This document shows positions 20,437 to 28,508 of a stretch of 41,766 nt of DNA, one piece after another. The first letter of the stretch is position 1, and every line of letters begins with the position of its first letter. The translations under genes were made by a program, and so were the position numbers. The stretch covers positions 1 to 41,766 of the forward strand of contig JAJQFE010000004.1 in NCBI GenBank assembly GCA_021201295.1. The letters are read 5' to 3'. The stretch is from Tannerellaceae bacterium. GTDB taxonomy: Bacteria > Bacteroidota > Bacteroidia > Bacteroidales > Tannerellaceae. The notes below the pieces were generated by a model. The model did no database searches. It saw nothing but the letters and a program-made list of their open reading frames with translations, and was not told the DNA's origin.

Positions 20437-22290
20437 TTATGCCTCCAGTATTTTAGTAAATTCTTCAATCAATCTTGCTACTACGAAAGGTTGACCTTTT
20501 ACACGGTTGAACTTATATGGATTAAATCCTGAAATCTTACTACGCAGATAATTAGCAAATTGTCCCTGGTTCTGCTCTGCCACTACGACCTTTTTAAAAC
20601 GTGTCAGCACTTCAGCAGTATTTTTAGGTAGCGGACTAATAAATCTGAAATGAGCAAAAGCTACTTTCCTGCCATTTTCCTGCATCCCTTCCATAGCTTC
20701 ATATAGATGGCCATATGTACCACCCCAGCCTACAATAAGCAGGTCAGCATCCTGATCACCCATCACTTCCAGTTCCGGAATAAAATCAGCAATCCTGTCA
20801 ATCTTTGCCTGGCGTGTTTCTACCATTTTCTGATGATTAACAGGTTCCGTAGAAATGGCACTGGTATCATAATCTTTTTCGAGGCCTCCAATCCGGTGGG
20901 CAAAATGTTCCGTACCCGGAACAGCCCAGTAACGAACCAACGTGTCCGGGTCCCTACGGTACGGTTTCCATGGAGCTTCTCCTTTATATTTATCTACAAA
21001 GTTCGGAACAATATTAGGATAAGTTGATAAATCAGGTAATTTCCAGGCAGATGATCCATTTGCAATGAAGGAATCTGTTAAAAGAATTACCGGGGTCATA
21101 TGTTCAACAGCCAGTTTACTTGCCCAAAAAGCCGCATCAAAACAGTCAGTGGGAGTAGATGCAGCCAGTGCCACAACAGGACTTTCTCCGTTACGGCCAT
21201 ATAATGCCTGCAATAAGTCTGTTTGCTCACTCTTGGTAGGTAAACCAGTAGAAGGACCTCCCCGCTGCACATCAATGATCACTAACGGTAATTCTGCAAT
21301 TACAGCTAAACCGAGCGCTTCACTCTTTAAAGCAAGTCCCGGTCCTGACGTGGAAGTAGCAGCCAGATTACCGGCAAAACTTGCACCAATCGCTGTACAG
21401 ATCCCTGCAATCTCATCTTCAGCCTGCATAGCTTTTACCCCTAATTCCTTCCGGGCAGCCAATTCCTGAAGAATATCAGTTGCAGGTGTAATAGGATAAC
21501 TTCCCAGGAATAATTTGAGGCCCGCTTTTTCTGCAGCCGCAATCAGTCCATAAGCAATTGCTTTATTTCCATTTACATCCGTATAGTATCCCGGAGCTGC
21601 TTTTTGTCCTTTAATCCGGTAGGTGGATACAGTTGCATGAATATTGGAGCCATAATTATATCCATCAGTAAGAGCCTTAATATTGGCTTTTGCAATAGTA
21701 GGTTTCTTTGAAAATTTATTTTGCAACATATTCATCGCTTCTTCCAGCGGACGGTCAAATAACCAGCATACCAGTCCTAAAGCAAACATATTTTTACACC
21801 GGAGAGCCGATTTATTGTCCAACCCAAAATCCTTCAATCCATCTTTCACCATCGAGGAAATAGGAGCAGCTACCACCTGGATATTTGTTAATCCTAATTC
21901 TCCAAACGGATTATCTGTCATGAACTGAGCTTTATCCAAATCACTCTTCTGGAAGGAATCCGTATCAATAATAACAATAGCATTCGGTTTGAGATTGTTT
22001 TTATTCACTTTTAATGCGGCTGGATTCATAGCCACTAATACATCGGCTTTATCACCCGGAGTAAAAACTTTACGGCTGCCTAAATGTACTTGAAATCCTG
22101 AGACTCCACTTAGTGAACCCTGAGGAGCACGAATTTCTGCCGGGAAATCAGGAAAAGTTGAAATCTCATTTCCGAAGAGAGCCGACAAGTTGGAAAAAAT
22201 TGTTCCGGTTAACTGCATCCCATCACCGGAATTACCAGAGAAGCGTATCACAACTTTTTCCAGAGTAGTAATCTTTGTTTGTTCTGCCAT
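20437..22290 (-). CDS. korA: 2-oxoglutarate:ferredoxin oxidoreductase, fused gamma-alpha subunit
   Basis: 617 residues from the ATG at 22290 (MAEQTKITTLEKVVIRFSG); a longer frame to 22332 adds 14 residues that do not look like family sequence. The N-terminal part (about 10-190) is the gamma domain (FSGNSGDGMQLTGTIFSN, PAEIRAPQGSLSGVSGFQVH). The alpha domain follows with GSYPITPATDILQELA, AEDEIAGICTAIGASFAG and TSGPGLALKSEALGLA, then GGTYGHLYEAM near the end. Gamma-alpha fusion is usual for Bacteroidetes Kor. No lesion seen. Confidence 0.93.
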   Translation of the reverse strand: MAEQTKITTLEKVVIRFSGNSGDGMQLTGTIFSNLSALFGNEISTFPDFPAEIRAPQGSLSGVSGFQVHLGSRKVFTPGDKADVLVAMNPAALKVNKNNLKPNAIVIIDTDSFQKSDLDKAQFMTDNPFGELGLTNIQVVAAPISSMVKDGLKDFGLDNKSALRCKNMFALGLVCWLFDRPLEEAMNMLQNKFSKKPTIAKANIKALTDGYNYGSNIHATVSTYRIKGQKAAPGYYTDVNGNKAIAYGLIAAAEKAGLKLFLGSYPITPATDILQELAARKELGVKAMQAEDEIAGICTAIGASFAGNLAATSTSGPGLALKSEALGLAVIAELPLVIIDVQRGGPSTGLPTKSEQTDLLQALYGRNGESPVVALAASTPTDCFDAAFWASKLAVEHMTPVILLTDSFIANGSSAWKLPDLSTYPNIVPNFVDKYKGEAPWKPYRRDPDTLVRYWAVPGTEHFAHRIGGLEKDYDTSAISTEPVNHQKMVETRQAKIDRIADFIPELEVMGDQDADLLIVGWGGTYGHLYEAMEGMQENGRKVAFAHFRFISPLPKNTAEVLTRFKKVVVAEQNQGQFANYLRSKISGFNPYKFNRVKGQPFVVARLIEEFTKILEA

Positions 22291-22403
22291 AATATTATAT
22301 AAGCTTTGATCTTTGTTCTTCACTATAAGCAAATGCCTTATAAAAGTAAGTAATATAGTTTATTCCTTCAAATCCCTGTGTTGTCAAAATGCAGACAGGT
22401 AAA

Positions 22404-22421
22404 TATCCAGATTATTGGATA
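22404..22421 (-). terminator. weak hairpin after the alanine dehydrogenase locus
   Basis: TATCCA (22404-22409) pairs with TGGATA (22416-22421) with a 6-base loop and a short TTT on the minus strand. The stem is short, so it is only a candidate terminator for the aroK-ald unit. Confidence 0.3.
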
Positions 22422-22451
22422 ATATATTGAAGTGACTGGAAACATAGTTAT

Positions 22452-23597
22452 TTACAGGTTTTCCTCCATACATATACACTCCGGCCCAAAACCCTCTTCC
22501 ATTTGTATCAGGGCCTGAATTGAACCGGCATCCCCTAAGGTCTTCAGCATACTGACAAAAATATTACTCAGTGCCATAGACGTCGTACGGGCCACATAAT
22601 TGCTGATATTGGGTTTACAATAATGAAGAATACCATATTGTTCAAATATTTCCGGATCCGCAGAAGATAAACAACAGGTAGTCTCAAAACAACCTCCCTG
22701 ATTCATTTGCAGATCAATGATCAGTGCTCCTTTTTTCATACTCCGGACCAGATCTTCTGCGATCAGATATCTTTTATGTGGGTTAAGATTTTCCATCGCA
22801 CCTATTACGACATCTGCGCTTCTGAATGCATTATGCAATACCCGCGGATGAAAATTAGAAGTAAATACCATTTGGCCCAGCGCCTGTTGTATGGTACGTA
22901 ATTTATTCAAATCCTGATCAAATACTTTGACCAGTGCTCCCATTCCCAAAGCAGCTCTTGCGGCCACTGTTCCAGCCGTACCTGCTCCAATAATCAGTAC
23001 CTCTGTAGGAGGAACACTGGGAACACCTCCCAGAAGAACCCCTTTACCTCCCTGGATACTACTCAACATGCTGGAAGCTACTGTAATAGAGGCTATTCCT
23101 TCAATCTCGGAAATAGCATTCATTACCGGTAAACTTTTATGATCATCTTCTATCAGTTCATAACCAACAGCAGTCATTCGCTTTGTAACCATTCCCTCGT
23201 AAGCTGCCGGTAGAAACTAGTCTAGCTGAACCAGTGAAAAAACAGTTGTTCTTGGCCTCATCAACGTAACCTCAGCCGGTAAAGGTGGCAATATCTTTAT
23301 AATAATATCCACCTGAAACACTTCAGCCGGTGAGTGGACAATTTCTGCTCCGGCTTCAGAAAAGTGATTATCAGAATAATTAATTCCTAATCCGGCCCCG
23401 GTTTCCACTAAAACCCGATGTTCGGTGTCCGTCAATATATCAACTGCTTCCGGAGTAAGGGGCAATCTTCTTTCCTCTTTACTCCTTTCACATGGGATCC
23501 CAATAACCAGGCGATTATTTACTTTAGTTAATTCAGACAATAATTCCTGTGGAATATAAGCAGTCCCTTGTACATATTTACGATTTGTAATTCCCAT
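22452..23597 (-). pseudogene. ald: alanine dehydrogenase / NAD(P) transhydrogenase-like protein, in-frame TAG
   Basis: Alanine dehydrogenase-family enzymes interconvert L-alanine and pyruvate with NAD. The N-terminal part shows IGIPCERSKEERRLPLTPEAV and VETGAGLGINYSDNHFSEAGAEIV. After the stop the Rossmann part is clear (VLIIGAGTAGTVAARAALGMGALVKVFD), with later GALIIDLQMNQGGCFET. A TAG at 23217-23219 follows FSLVQLD, and the same frame continues FLPAAYEGMVTKRMTAVGYELI, so one substitution (for example CAG to TAG) explains it. Full frame is about 381 residues, near normal. The C-terminal fragment alone (22452-23192) would lack the substrate-binding half. The gene starts 2 bases after aroK stops. 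Confidence 0.8.
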
Positions 23598-23599
23598 AT

Positions 23600-24121
23600 T
23601 TATACCAACTTTTCCAGTGCCTGTGATATATTCTGAACATCCGTTTCACTCAACATGTTCTCAGCATCAAATATCACAGTAGCTTTTTTGTAGAAAGGCT
23701 CTCTTTTCCGGAGATTTTCCGCAATAAAAGCTTTCAACTCTTTTCCCGAATGGTTTTTCAGTACCGGACGTGTATGTTTACATACCTCCAGGCGATTAGC
23801 CAATTCTTCTACAGAAACTTGTAAATAAACCGTTGTACCTTTCCGGTTCATAAATTCCATATTGTCATAGTACGCCGGAGCACCTCCACCTGTGGAAACA
23901 ATCACATTCTCAAAAAGAGCTACCCCTTGAAGAACTGTACGTTCTATTTTCCGGAAAGCCTCCTCTCCTTTTTCCTCAAAAATCTGCCTGACTGTTTTAT
24001 GATACCGGGATTCTATATAACTATCGAGATCTATAAAGGAAAGTCCCATTCGTTCCGACAGATCTTTTCCAACAGTAGTCTTTCCGGCGCCCATATAACC
24101 GATCAGAAAAATACGTTTCAT
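23600..24121 (-). CDS. aroK: shikimate kinase
   Basis: Phosphorylates shikimate to shikimate 3-phosphate in chorismate/aromatic amino-acid synthesis. 173 residues, normal length. Visible: P-loop IGYMGAGKTT (7-16), the substrate-binding DLDSYIE region, STGGGAP with the shikimate-binding glycines, and lid/adenine region TRPVL. A TACATTTG promoter lies 57 bases upstream, and the alanine dehydrogenase locus follows immediately. Confidence 0.95.
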   Translation of the reverse strand: MKRIFLIGYMGAGKTTVGKDLSERMGLSFIDLDSYIESRYHKTVRQIFEEKGEEAFRKIERTVLQGVALFENVIVSTGGGAPAYYDNMEFMNRKGTTVYLQVSVEELANRLEVCKHTRPVLKNHSGKELKAFIAENLRKREPFYKKATVIFDAENMLSETDVQNISQALEKLV

Positions 24122-24177
24122 ATGTTATCCTCATTGATTATATTAGAGGTTTATCATACCCTATATATTTATTTCTA

Positions 24178-24185
24178 CAAATGTA
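24178..24185 (-). promoter_or_regulatory. -7 promoter element for aroK
   Basis: The minus strand reads TACATTTG (TAnnTTTG), 57 bases before the aroK ATG. A TTTC/TTTTT stretch lies near -33 spacing. Confidence 0.5.
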
Positions 24186-24588
24186 ACTTTTTTTCGATAA
24201 GAAATTTTTCGGAATAATATCCGGAAGAGAAATTAGTATTTATTATTGATCACCCATAAAAATATAAAGTTTACTTATGAATGGGCTCGTATGCTTTTAA
24301 AAAGGATATGAGCTCAATTTTTAAAACCGGTCTCTGCCACAAAAAAGTAAAAATGCAAATCTCAGAGAGTTTACTGAAGGCAAATTTACATCAAAAATCC
24401 AAGGATTAAAAACAAATCCTTATTTTAAAAGGTCAAAAAATATCATTTTAGTGAAATTTTATGACAAAATTACCCAAAATGAAAATAGAGACAAGAACTA
24501 AATATAAAGTGAAAATAGAAAATCAACAGCAAAAACAGCCTTTTTTCCCGGAAATGATCCGGATGCTAAAAGCCTAATGGATTTTTGC
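24186..24588. other. AT-rich intergenic region without a recognised gene
   Basis: About 400 bases between the aroK promoter and the AlkD-like gene, very A-rich on the plus strand. The only structure I see is a weak 7-bp inverted repeat AAGGATT (24401-24407) / AATCCTT (24415-24421). No tRNA, repeat array or convincing small ORF. Confidence 0.5.
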
Positions 24589-25299
24589 TTATTTTTTCCG
24601 TGGGATTTTTAGGAAAGATTTTCTTTCCTCTTCCGGGTAGTGTTCAATAGCATATCTTAATGCTGTGCGGGGCATCCGGCTGGCATAGTGACTCAAAAAA
24701 TCCGATAAAATGTTCCGGTCTCTTTTTCCGACTTCCCTCAACATCCAGCCAACCGCTTTATGCATCAGATCATGAGGATGATCCAGAAATTTAACAGCTA
24801 ATGTGAATGTATCTTCGTACTCCCGGTTTCTGATAAAAGCAATAGTAGAAACCATTGCAATCCGCTGTTCCCATAAACAATTACTTTTTGCTAAGATATA
24901 TAAAACAGCCCGGTCTTTATCCTTTAACCAGGCTCCTACAATATAAGGACAGGTTACATCTACAAGATCCCAGTTATTAATTCCATAGGTATGCTGCAAA
25001 TAAAAATTAAATAATCCGGATCGCTTTGCTTCATCGGCTTTTTTGTATTGTTCCACAAGTATCAAAAGGGCACATAGACGGGCTTCATGATATTTACTCC
25101 TCATTAAACAGGCTAATTCTGATAAAGGAGTTTGTTGATTGGCTTTTGCAATACTCCGTGTCAGAGGAGTAACCAGGCCCAGAAAAACATCTCCTTCAGC
25201 GTATTGCCCGGGCCCCGTTTTAAAAAACCGTTGTAAAAAAGCAGCCTTTTCAGGATTGGCAACAGACATCAGTTCATTAAGTATAAATTCTGCTGTCAT
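24589..25299 (-). CDS. AlkD-like HEAT-repeat DNA glycosylase
   Basis: 236 residues of alpha-helical HEAT-like repeats of the DNA alkylation repair (AlkC/AlkD) family, which excise bulky or cationic N-alkylated purines. Visible: the conserved INNWDLVDVTCPYI (W and D lining the lesion site), CLWEQRIAMVSTIAFIR (Trp-Glu-Gln-Arg), HKAVGWMLREVGKRD and the C-terminal MPRTALRYAIEHYP. The start codon overlaps the stop of the dehydrogenase gene by 4 bases (ATGA), so translation is probably coupled. Full length and intact. Confidence 0.9.
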   Translation of the reverse strand: MTAEFILNELMSVANPEKAAFLQRFFKTGPGQYAEGDVFLGLVTPLTRSIAKANQQTPLSELACLMRSKYHEARLCALLILVEQYKKADEAKRSGLFNFYLQHTYGINNWDLVDVTCPYIVGAWLKDKDRAVLYILAKSNCLWEQRIAMVSTIAFIRNREYEDTFTLAVKFLDHPHDLMHKAVGWMLREVGKRDRNILSDFLSHYASRMPRTALRYAIEHYPEEERKSFLKIPRKK

Positions 25300-26255
25300 G
25301 GTTTATAAATTCTCGAAACCGGACGATCTCTTTCTATAAAACCAATAACATTATCAGAAACAGCCCGTGCCATTTCCAACCGTGCATGCGTAGTTTGTGT
25401 ACCAATATGAGGGGTAAGCACTACATTCTCCAGCGCCAGTAATTCCGGTAGAGGATAATCTCCAAACTCAAACACATCCAATCCGGCACCATGGATCTTC
25501 CCCTCCTGCAGGGCTTTTACCAATGCATGTTCATCTACCAGAGGTCCCCGGGCAGTATTGATCAGTATAGCTGAAGGTTTCATAAAGTTCAGTTCCTTTT
25601 CTCCGATCAGATGAAAAGTTTCCGGAGTATAGGGTGCATTTAAAGAAACAAAGTCCGCTTTGGACAGTAATTCCTCTTTTGTAACATACGTCACATTCAA
25701 CGTAGTTTCTTCTTCCAGGCTTAACTGTCGCCGGTTATGATAAATCACTTCCATTCCACAGGCACAGGCACGTTTACACAATGCTTTTCCGATCCTTCCC
25801 ATACCAATAATTCCCAGTGTCTGTCCGGTAATATGTACACCCAGATTTTCCAAAATCCCTATTTTCATTTGTTTCTCTAAGGTTCGAAGTTTCCGGTCAC
25901 ATTCAGTAATCCGGCGGGCAGTATCTAACATAAGTCCTAAAGCAAGATTAGCTGTTGGTGCTGTTACAGGTCCCGGCGTATTGGTAACCGTAATTCCCTT
26001 TTCCACCGCATAGGCTACATCAATATTATTGTATCCAACCGCATAATTAGCAATTAACTGAAGGCGGGGAGCCTGATCGATCAATTCTTTATTTACAGGG
26101 AAATCAAACATTGAACATAACACATCATATTCGGGAATCCTCTTTAAAATTTCCTGGTAAGTGAAATCACGCCCTTCAGGAAAAGTAACTTCATACCTTT
26201 CTTCCAGTGAAGCAAACCCTTCCCGAAACATATCATATGTAAATAATATCTTCAT
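25296..26255 (-). CDS. D-isomer-specific 2-hydroxyacid dehydrogenase
   Basis: 319-residue NAD(P)-dependent oxidoreductase. Typical members reduce glyoxylate, hydroxypyruvate or other 2-oxoacids. Visible: NAD-binding IGMGRIGKALCKRA, the catalytic Arg in NTARGPLVDE, the Glu in GLDVFEFGDYP and the His in LTPHIGTQT. The substrate is not decided by the sequence; the spacing resembles glyoxylate/hydroxypyruvate reductases more than SerA because no ACT domain follows. Overlaps the AlkD-like gene by 4 bases. A divergent promoter pair lies upstream. Confidence 0.9.
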   Translation of the reverse strand: MKILFTYDMFREGFASLEERYEVTFPEGRDFTYQEILKRIPEYDVLCSMFDFPVNKELIDQAPRLQLIANYAVGYNNIDVAYAVEKGITVTNTPGPVTAPTANLALGLMLDTARRITECDRKLRTLEKQMKIGILENLGVHITGQTLGIIGMGRIGKALCKRACACGMEVIYHNRRQLSLEEETTLNVTYVTKEELLSKADFVSLNAPYTPETFHLIGEKELNFMKPSAILINTARGPLVDEHALVKALQEGKIHGAGLDVFEFGDYPLPELLALENVVLTPHIGTQTTHARLEMARAVSDNVIGFIERDRPVSRIYKP

Positions 26256-26289
26256 GTGTATACGAATTATAGATTCTCAATATAGGCAT

Positions 26290-26297
26290 CAAATTTA
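26290..26297 (-). promoter_or_regulatory. -7 promoter element for the dehydrogenase-AlkD operon
   Basis: The minus strand reads TAAATTTG, 35 bases before the ATG at 26255. It lies 33 bases from an oppositely directed -7 element at 26331, so the two promoters overlap back to back. Confidence 0.5.
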
Positions 26298-26330
26298 ACG
26301 AAACACCTTCTGAATACAAGGAAGAATCTG

Positions 26331-26338
26331 TATATTTG
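26331..26338 (+). promoter_or_regulatory. -7 promoter element for the SpmAB-like gene
   Basis: TATATTTG on the plus strand. The predicted start near 26345 gives a leader of almost 150 bases before the ATG at 26492, longer than elsewhere in this window. No riboswitch fold was recognised in it. Confidence 0.45.
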
Positions 26339-26491
26339 TCACCAATAAAGGGAATTAATGGAGAAGGAAAAAATGAATAATTGAATCCTTCAGGAATAAT
26401 TAGTCATTATATAGTAAATCCATATATAAAGTATGTTCCTGTTTCAATATTTAATTTCTATTATTAATTATCAATTCATTTCCTTCCGCTT

Positions 26492-27724
26492 ATGGTTTTA
26501 AATTATATCTGGATCGCTTTTTTCCTGATTGCTTTTATAGTTGCGTTAGGTAAACTTATCTTTATCGGAGATACGGAAGTATTTACCGAAATTATTAATA
26601 CAACTTTTGAAACTGCCAGAACCGGATTTGAAATATCCATAGGATTAACAGGTGTATTATCCCTTTGGCTGGGAATCATGAAAATAGGAGAAAAAGGAGG
26701 AATTATTCAGGCTTTTTCCCGGTTAGCTTCTCCGGTATTTAATAAATTATTTCCCGGTATTCCTAAAGACCATCCGGTAACAGGATCTATATTTATGAAT
26801 CTGTCAGCCAATCTATTAGGATTAGATAATGCCGCAACCCCCATGGGTTTAAAAGCTATGCAACAACTTCAGGAATTGAATAAAGAAAAGGATATAGCCA
26901 GTGACCCAATGATTATGTTCCTGTGTATCAATGCATCTGGTTTAACATTAATTCCTATTACTGTCATGATGTACCGGGCACAGATGGGAGCTGCTAATCC
27001 CTCCGACGTATTCCTGCCGATCATGCTGGCAACTTTTATTTCTACTTTAGTAGCCGTACTACTTATCTGCGTGAAACAAAAGATCAATTTATTCCAAAAG
27101 AATTTAATTCTTTTTTTCGGTTGTCTCTCTTTGTTTATCGGTGGTTTAGTATGGCTATTTAATTCTATGGATCCCTCCCGGATTTCTCTTTATTCAACCA
27201 TATTTGCCAATACATTTCTTTTTATCATCATTTGTAGCTTTATCCTGTGTGGGATGCGTAAAAAACTCAATGTATATGACACTTTTATTGAGGGTGCTAA
27301 AGAAGGCTTCAAAACTGCCGTAACTATTATTCCTTATTTGATTGCTATATTAGTAGGAATAGGAGTTTTCCGGGCTTCCGGGGCCATGGATTTTATTATT
27401 GAAGGAATTAAAACAGGGGTTGGCTATATAGGTATAGATACTCAATTTGTAGAAGCCATGCCTACTATACTAATGAAACCACTTAGTGGAAGTGGAGCAC
27501 GAGGTATGATGATCGATGCCATGAATACTTACGGAGCAGACTCTTTTGTGGGCAGACTCGCCTCTGTTGTACAAGGTTCTACCGATACTACTTTTTATGT
27601 GGTTGCCCTTTATTACGGTAGTATAGGTGTACGAAATACACGGTATACCATTCCGTGTTCATTACTGGCAGATTTAGCAGGTGCTATAGCAGCTATTACA
27701 CTGGCATATATCTTTTTCAATTAA
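26492..27724 (+). CDS. fused SpmA/SpmB-like nucleoside-recognition (gate) membrane protein
   Basis: 410 residues with about 10 hydrophobic segments and two gate-type (nucleoside recognition) halves. The first half has GISLWLGIMKIGEKGGIIQ-like and NLSANLLGLDNAATPMGLKAM; the second has ILVGIGVFRASGAMDFI and PTILMKPLSGSGARGMM. The first half matches SpmA and the second SpmB, two separate spore-maturation proteins in Firmicutes; a fused form is common in non-sporulating Bacteroidetes. The role there is not established, transport of a small solute or peptidoglycan-related dipeptide being a guess. YbeY follows after 77 bases. Confidence 0.85.
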   Translation: MVLNYIWIAFFLIAFIVALGKLIFIGDTEVFTEIINTTFETARTGFEISIGLTGVLSLWLGIMKIGEKGGIIQAFSRLASPVFNKLFPGIPKDHPVTGSIFMNLSANLLGLDNAATPMGLKAMQQLQELNKEKDIASDPMIMFLCINASGLTLIPITVMMYRAQMGAANPSDVFLPIMLATFISTLVAVLLICVKQKINLFQKNLILFFGCLSLFIGGLVWLFNSMDPSRISLYSTIFANTFLFIIICSFILCGMRKKLNVYDTFIEGAKEGFKTAVTIIPYLIAILVGIGVFRASGAMDFIIEGIKTGVGYIGIDTQFVEAMPTILMKPLSGSGARGMMIDAMNTYGADSFVGRLASVVQGSTDTTFYVVALYYGSIGVRNTRYTIPCSLLADLAGAIAAITLAYIFFN

Positions 27725-27801
27725 AAATAGAGAACTGAAAATAATTGACTTTTTACAAGTCAAACATATAAAGAATAAAATAATCCAATAGAAAAATAAG
27801 T

Positions 27802-28218
27802 ATGGCAATATCATATCATGCAGAGGATATATCACTTCCACCTCTCAAAAAAAGAGAAGTATCAGCCTGGATAAAAAAAACAGCGGCAACATATGGAAAA
27901 AAAACCGGTGAGATCAGCTATATTTTCTGTTCAGATGAAAAAATACTGGAAATAAACCGTCAGTATCTTCAACACGATTATTATACAGATATCATTACTT
28001 TTGATTACTCAGAAGGTGATATAATATCCGGAGATTTGTTCATTAGCCTGGAAACCGTTAAAACAAATTCAAAAAAATTCCAGACTGATTGTAAAGAAGA
28101 ATTACACCGGACCATTATTCACGGTATATTGCATTTATGTGGAATTGATGATAAAGGTCCGGGAGAACGGGAGATCATGGAGGAACATGAAAACCGTGCA
28201 TTAGCATTACGTGGATGA
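27802..28218 (+). CDS. ybeY: YbeY-family endoribonuclease / rRNA maturation factor
   Basis: 138 residues. YbeY is a zinc-dependent RNase acting in 16S rRNA 3'-end maturation and ribosome quality control. Visible: NRQYLQHDYYTDIITFDY, GDLFISLETV and the metal motif HGILHLCGIDDKGPGEREIM. The third zinc-ligand His of the usual HGxLHLxGYDH is Asp here, a variation I associate with Bacteroidetes YbeY. Start ATG 27802 fits the family. Intact. Confidence 0.93.
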   Translation: MAISYHAEDISLPPLKKREVSAWIKKTAATYGKKTGEISYIFCSDEKILEINRQYLQHDYYTDIITFDYSEGDIISGDLFISLETVKTNSKKFQTDCKEELHRTIIHGILHLCGIDDKGPGEREIMEEHENRALALRG

Positions 28219-28219
28219 A

Positions 28220-28304
28220 TTCTTTTTTCTTTCTCCCTACCCTATTCTCTCTTTTTCTCTGCCTTATTTTCTGAATCTTACTATCCTCCTATTCTACTCT
28301 TTGG
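28220..28304 (+). other. polypyrimidine tract between ybeY and mnmG
   Basis: About 85 bases are almost pure C/T on the plus strand, broken by few purines. It starts right after the ybeY stop. No stem is formed, so it is not a standard terminator. The rest of the 290-base gap holds only the mnmG promoter. Confidence 0.5.
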
Positions 28305-28478
28305 CTTAATAAAGAACCCATCCGGAAAAAGTACAGAAACTAAAACTATGAAAATAAACCAAAATCAACAGGAAAATAACGTATATAGGCAGAGAAAAAC
28401 AGGTATAATCATGTCGTGTTTTCAGGATATTTATTTATTCCCATTTCCAATTTAATAAACGTTTTAGTTATTTATCAA

Positions 28479-28486
28479 TATCTTTG
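28479..28486 (+). promoter_or_regulatory. -7 promoter element for mnmG
   Basis: TATCTTTG, 23 bases before the mnmG ATG; TTTTAG at 28462-28467 is at about the -33 position. Same octamer as upstream of ychF and the surface array. Confidence 0.6.
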
Positions 28487-28508
28487 CATAAAGAAATAAG
28501 AACAAAAA

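Noticed and set aside
21065-21469. 134-residue plus-strand frame opposite korA
   Set aside because: Ser/Ala/Pro-rich translation typical of an antisense shadow; korA has all family motifs.
25880-25900. GGTTCGAAG in the dehydrogenase gene as a tRNA T-loop
   Set aside because: No acceptor or anticodon stem around it; coding sequence of an intact gene.
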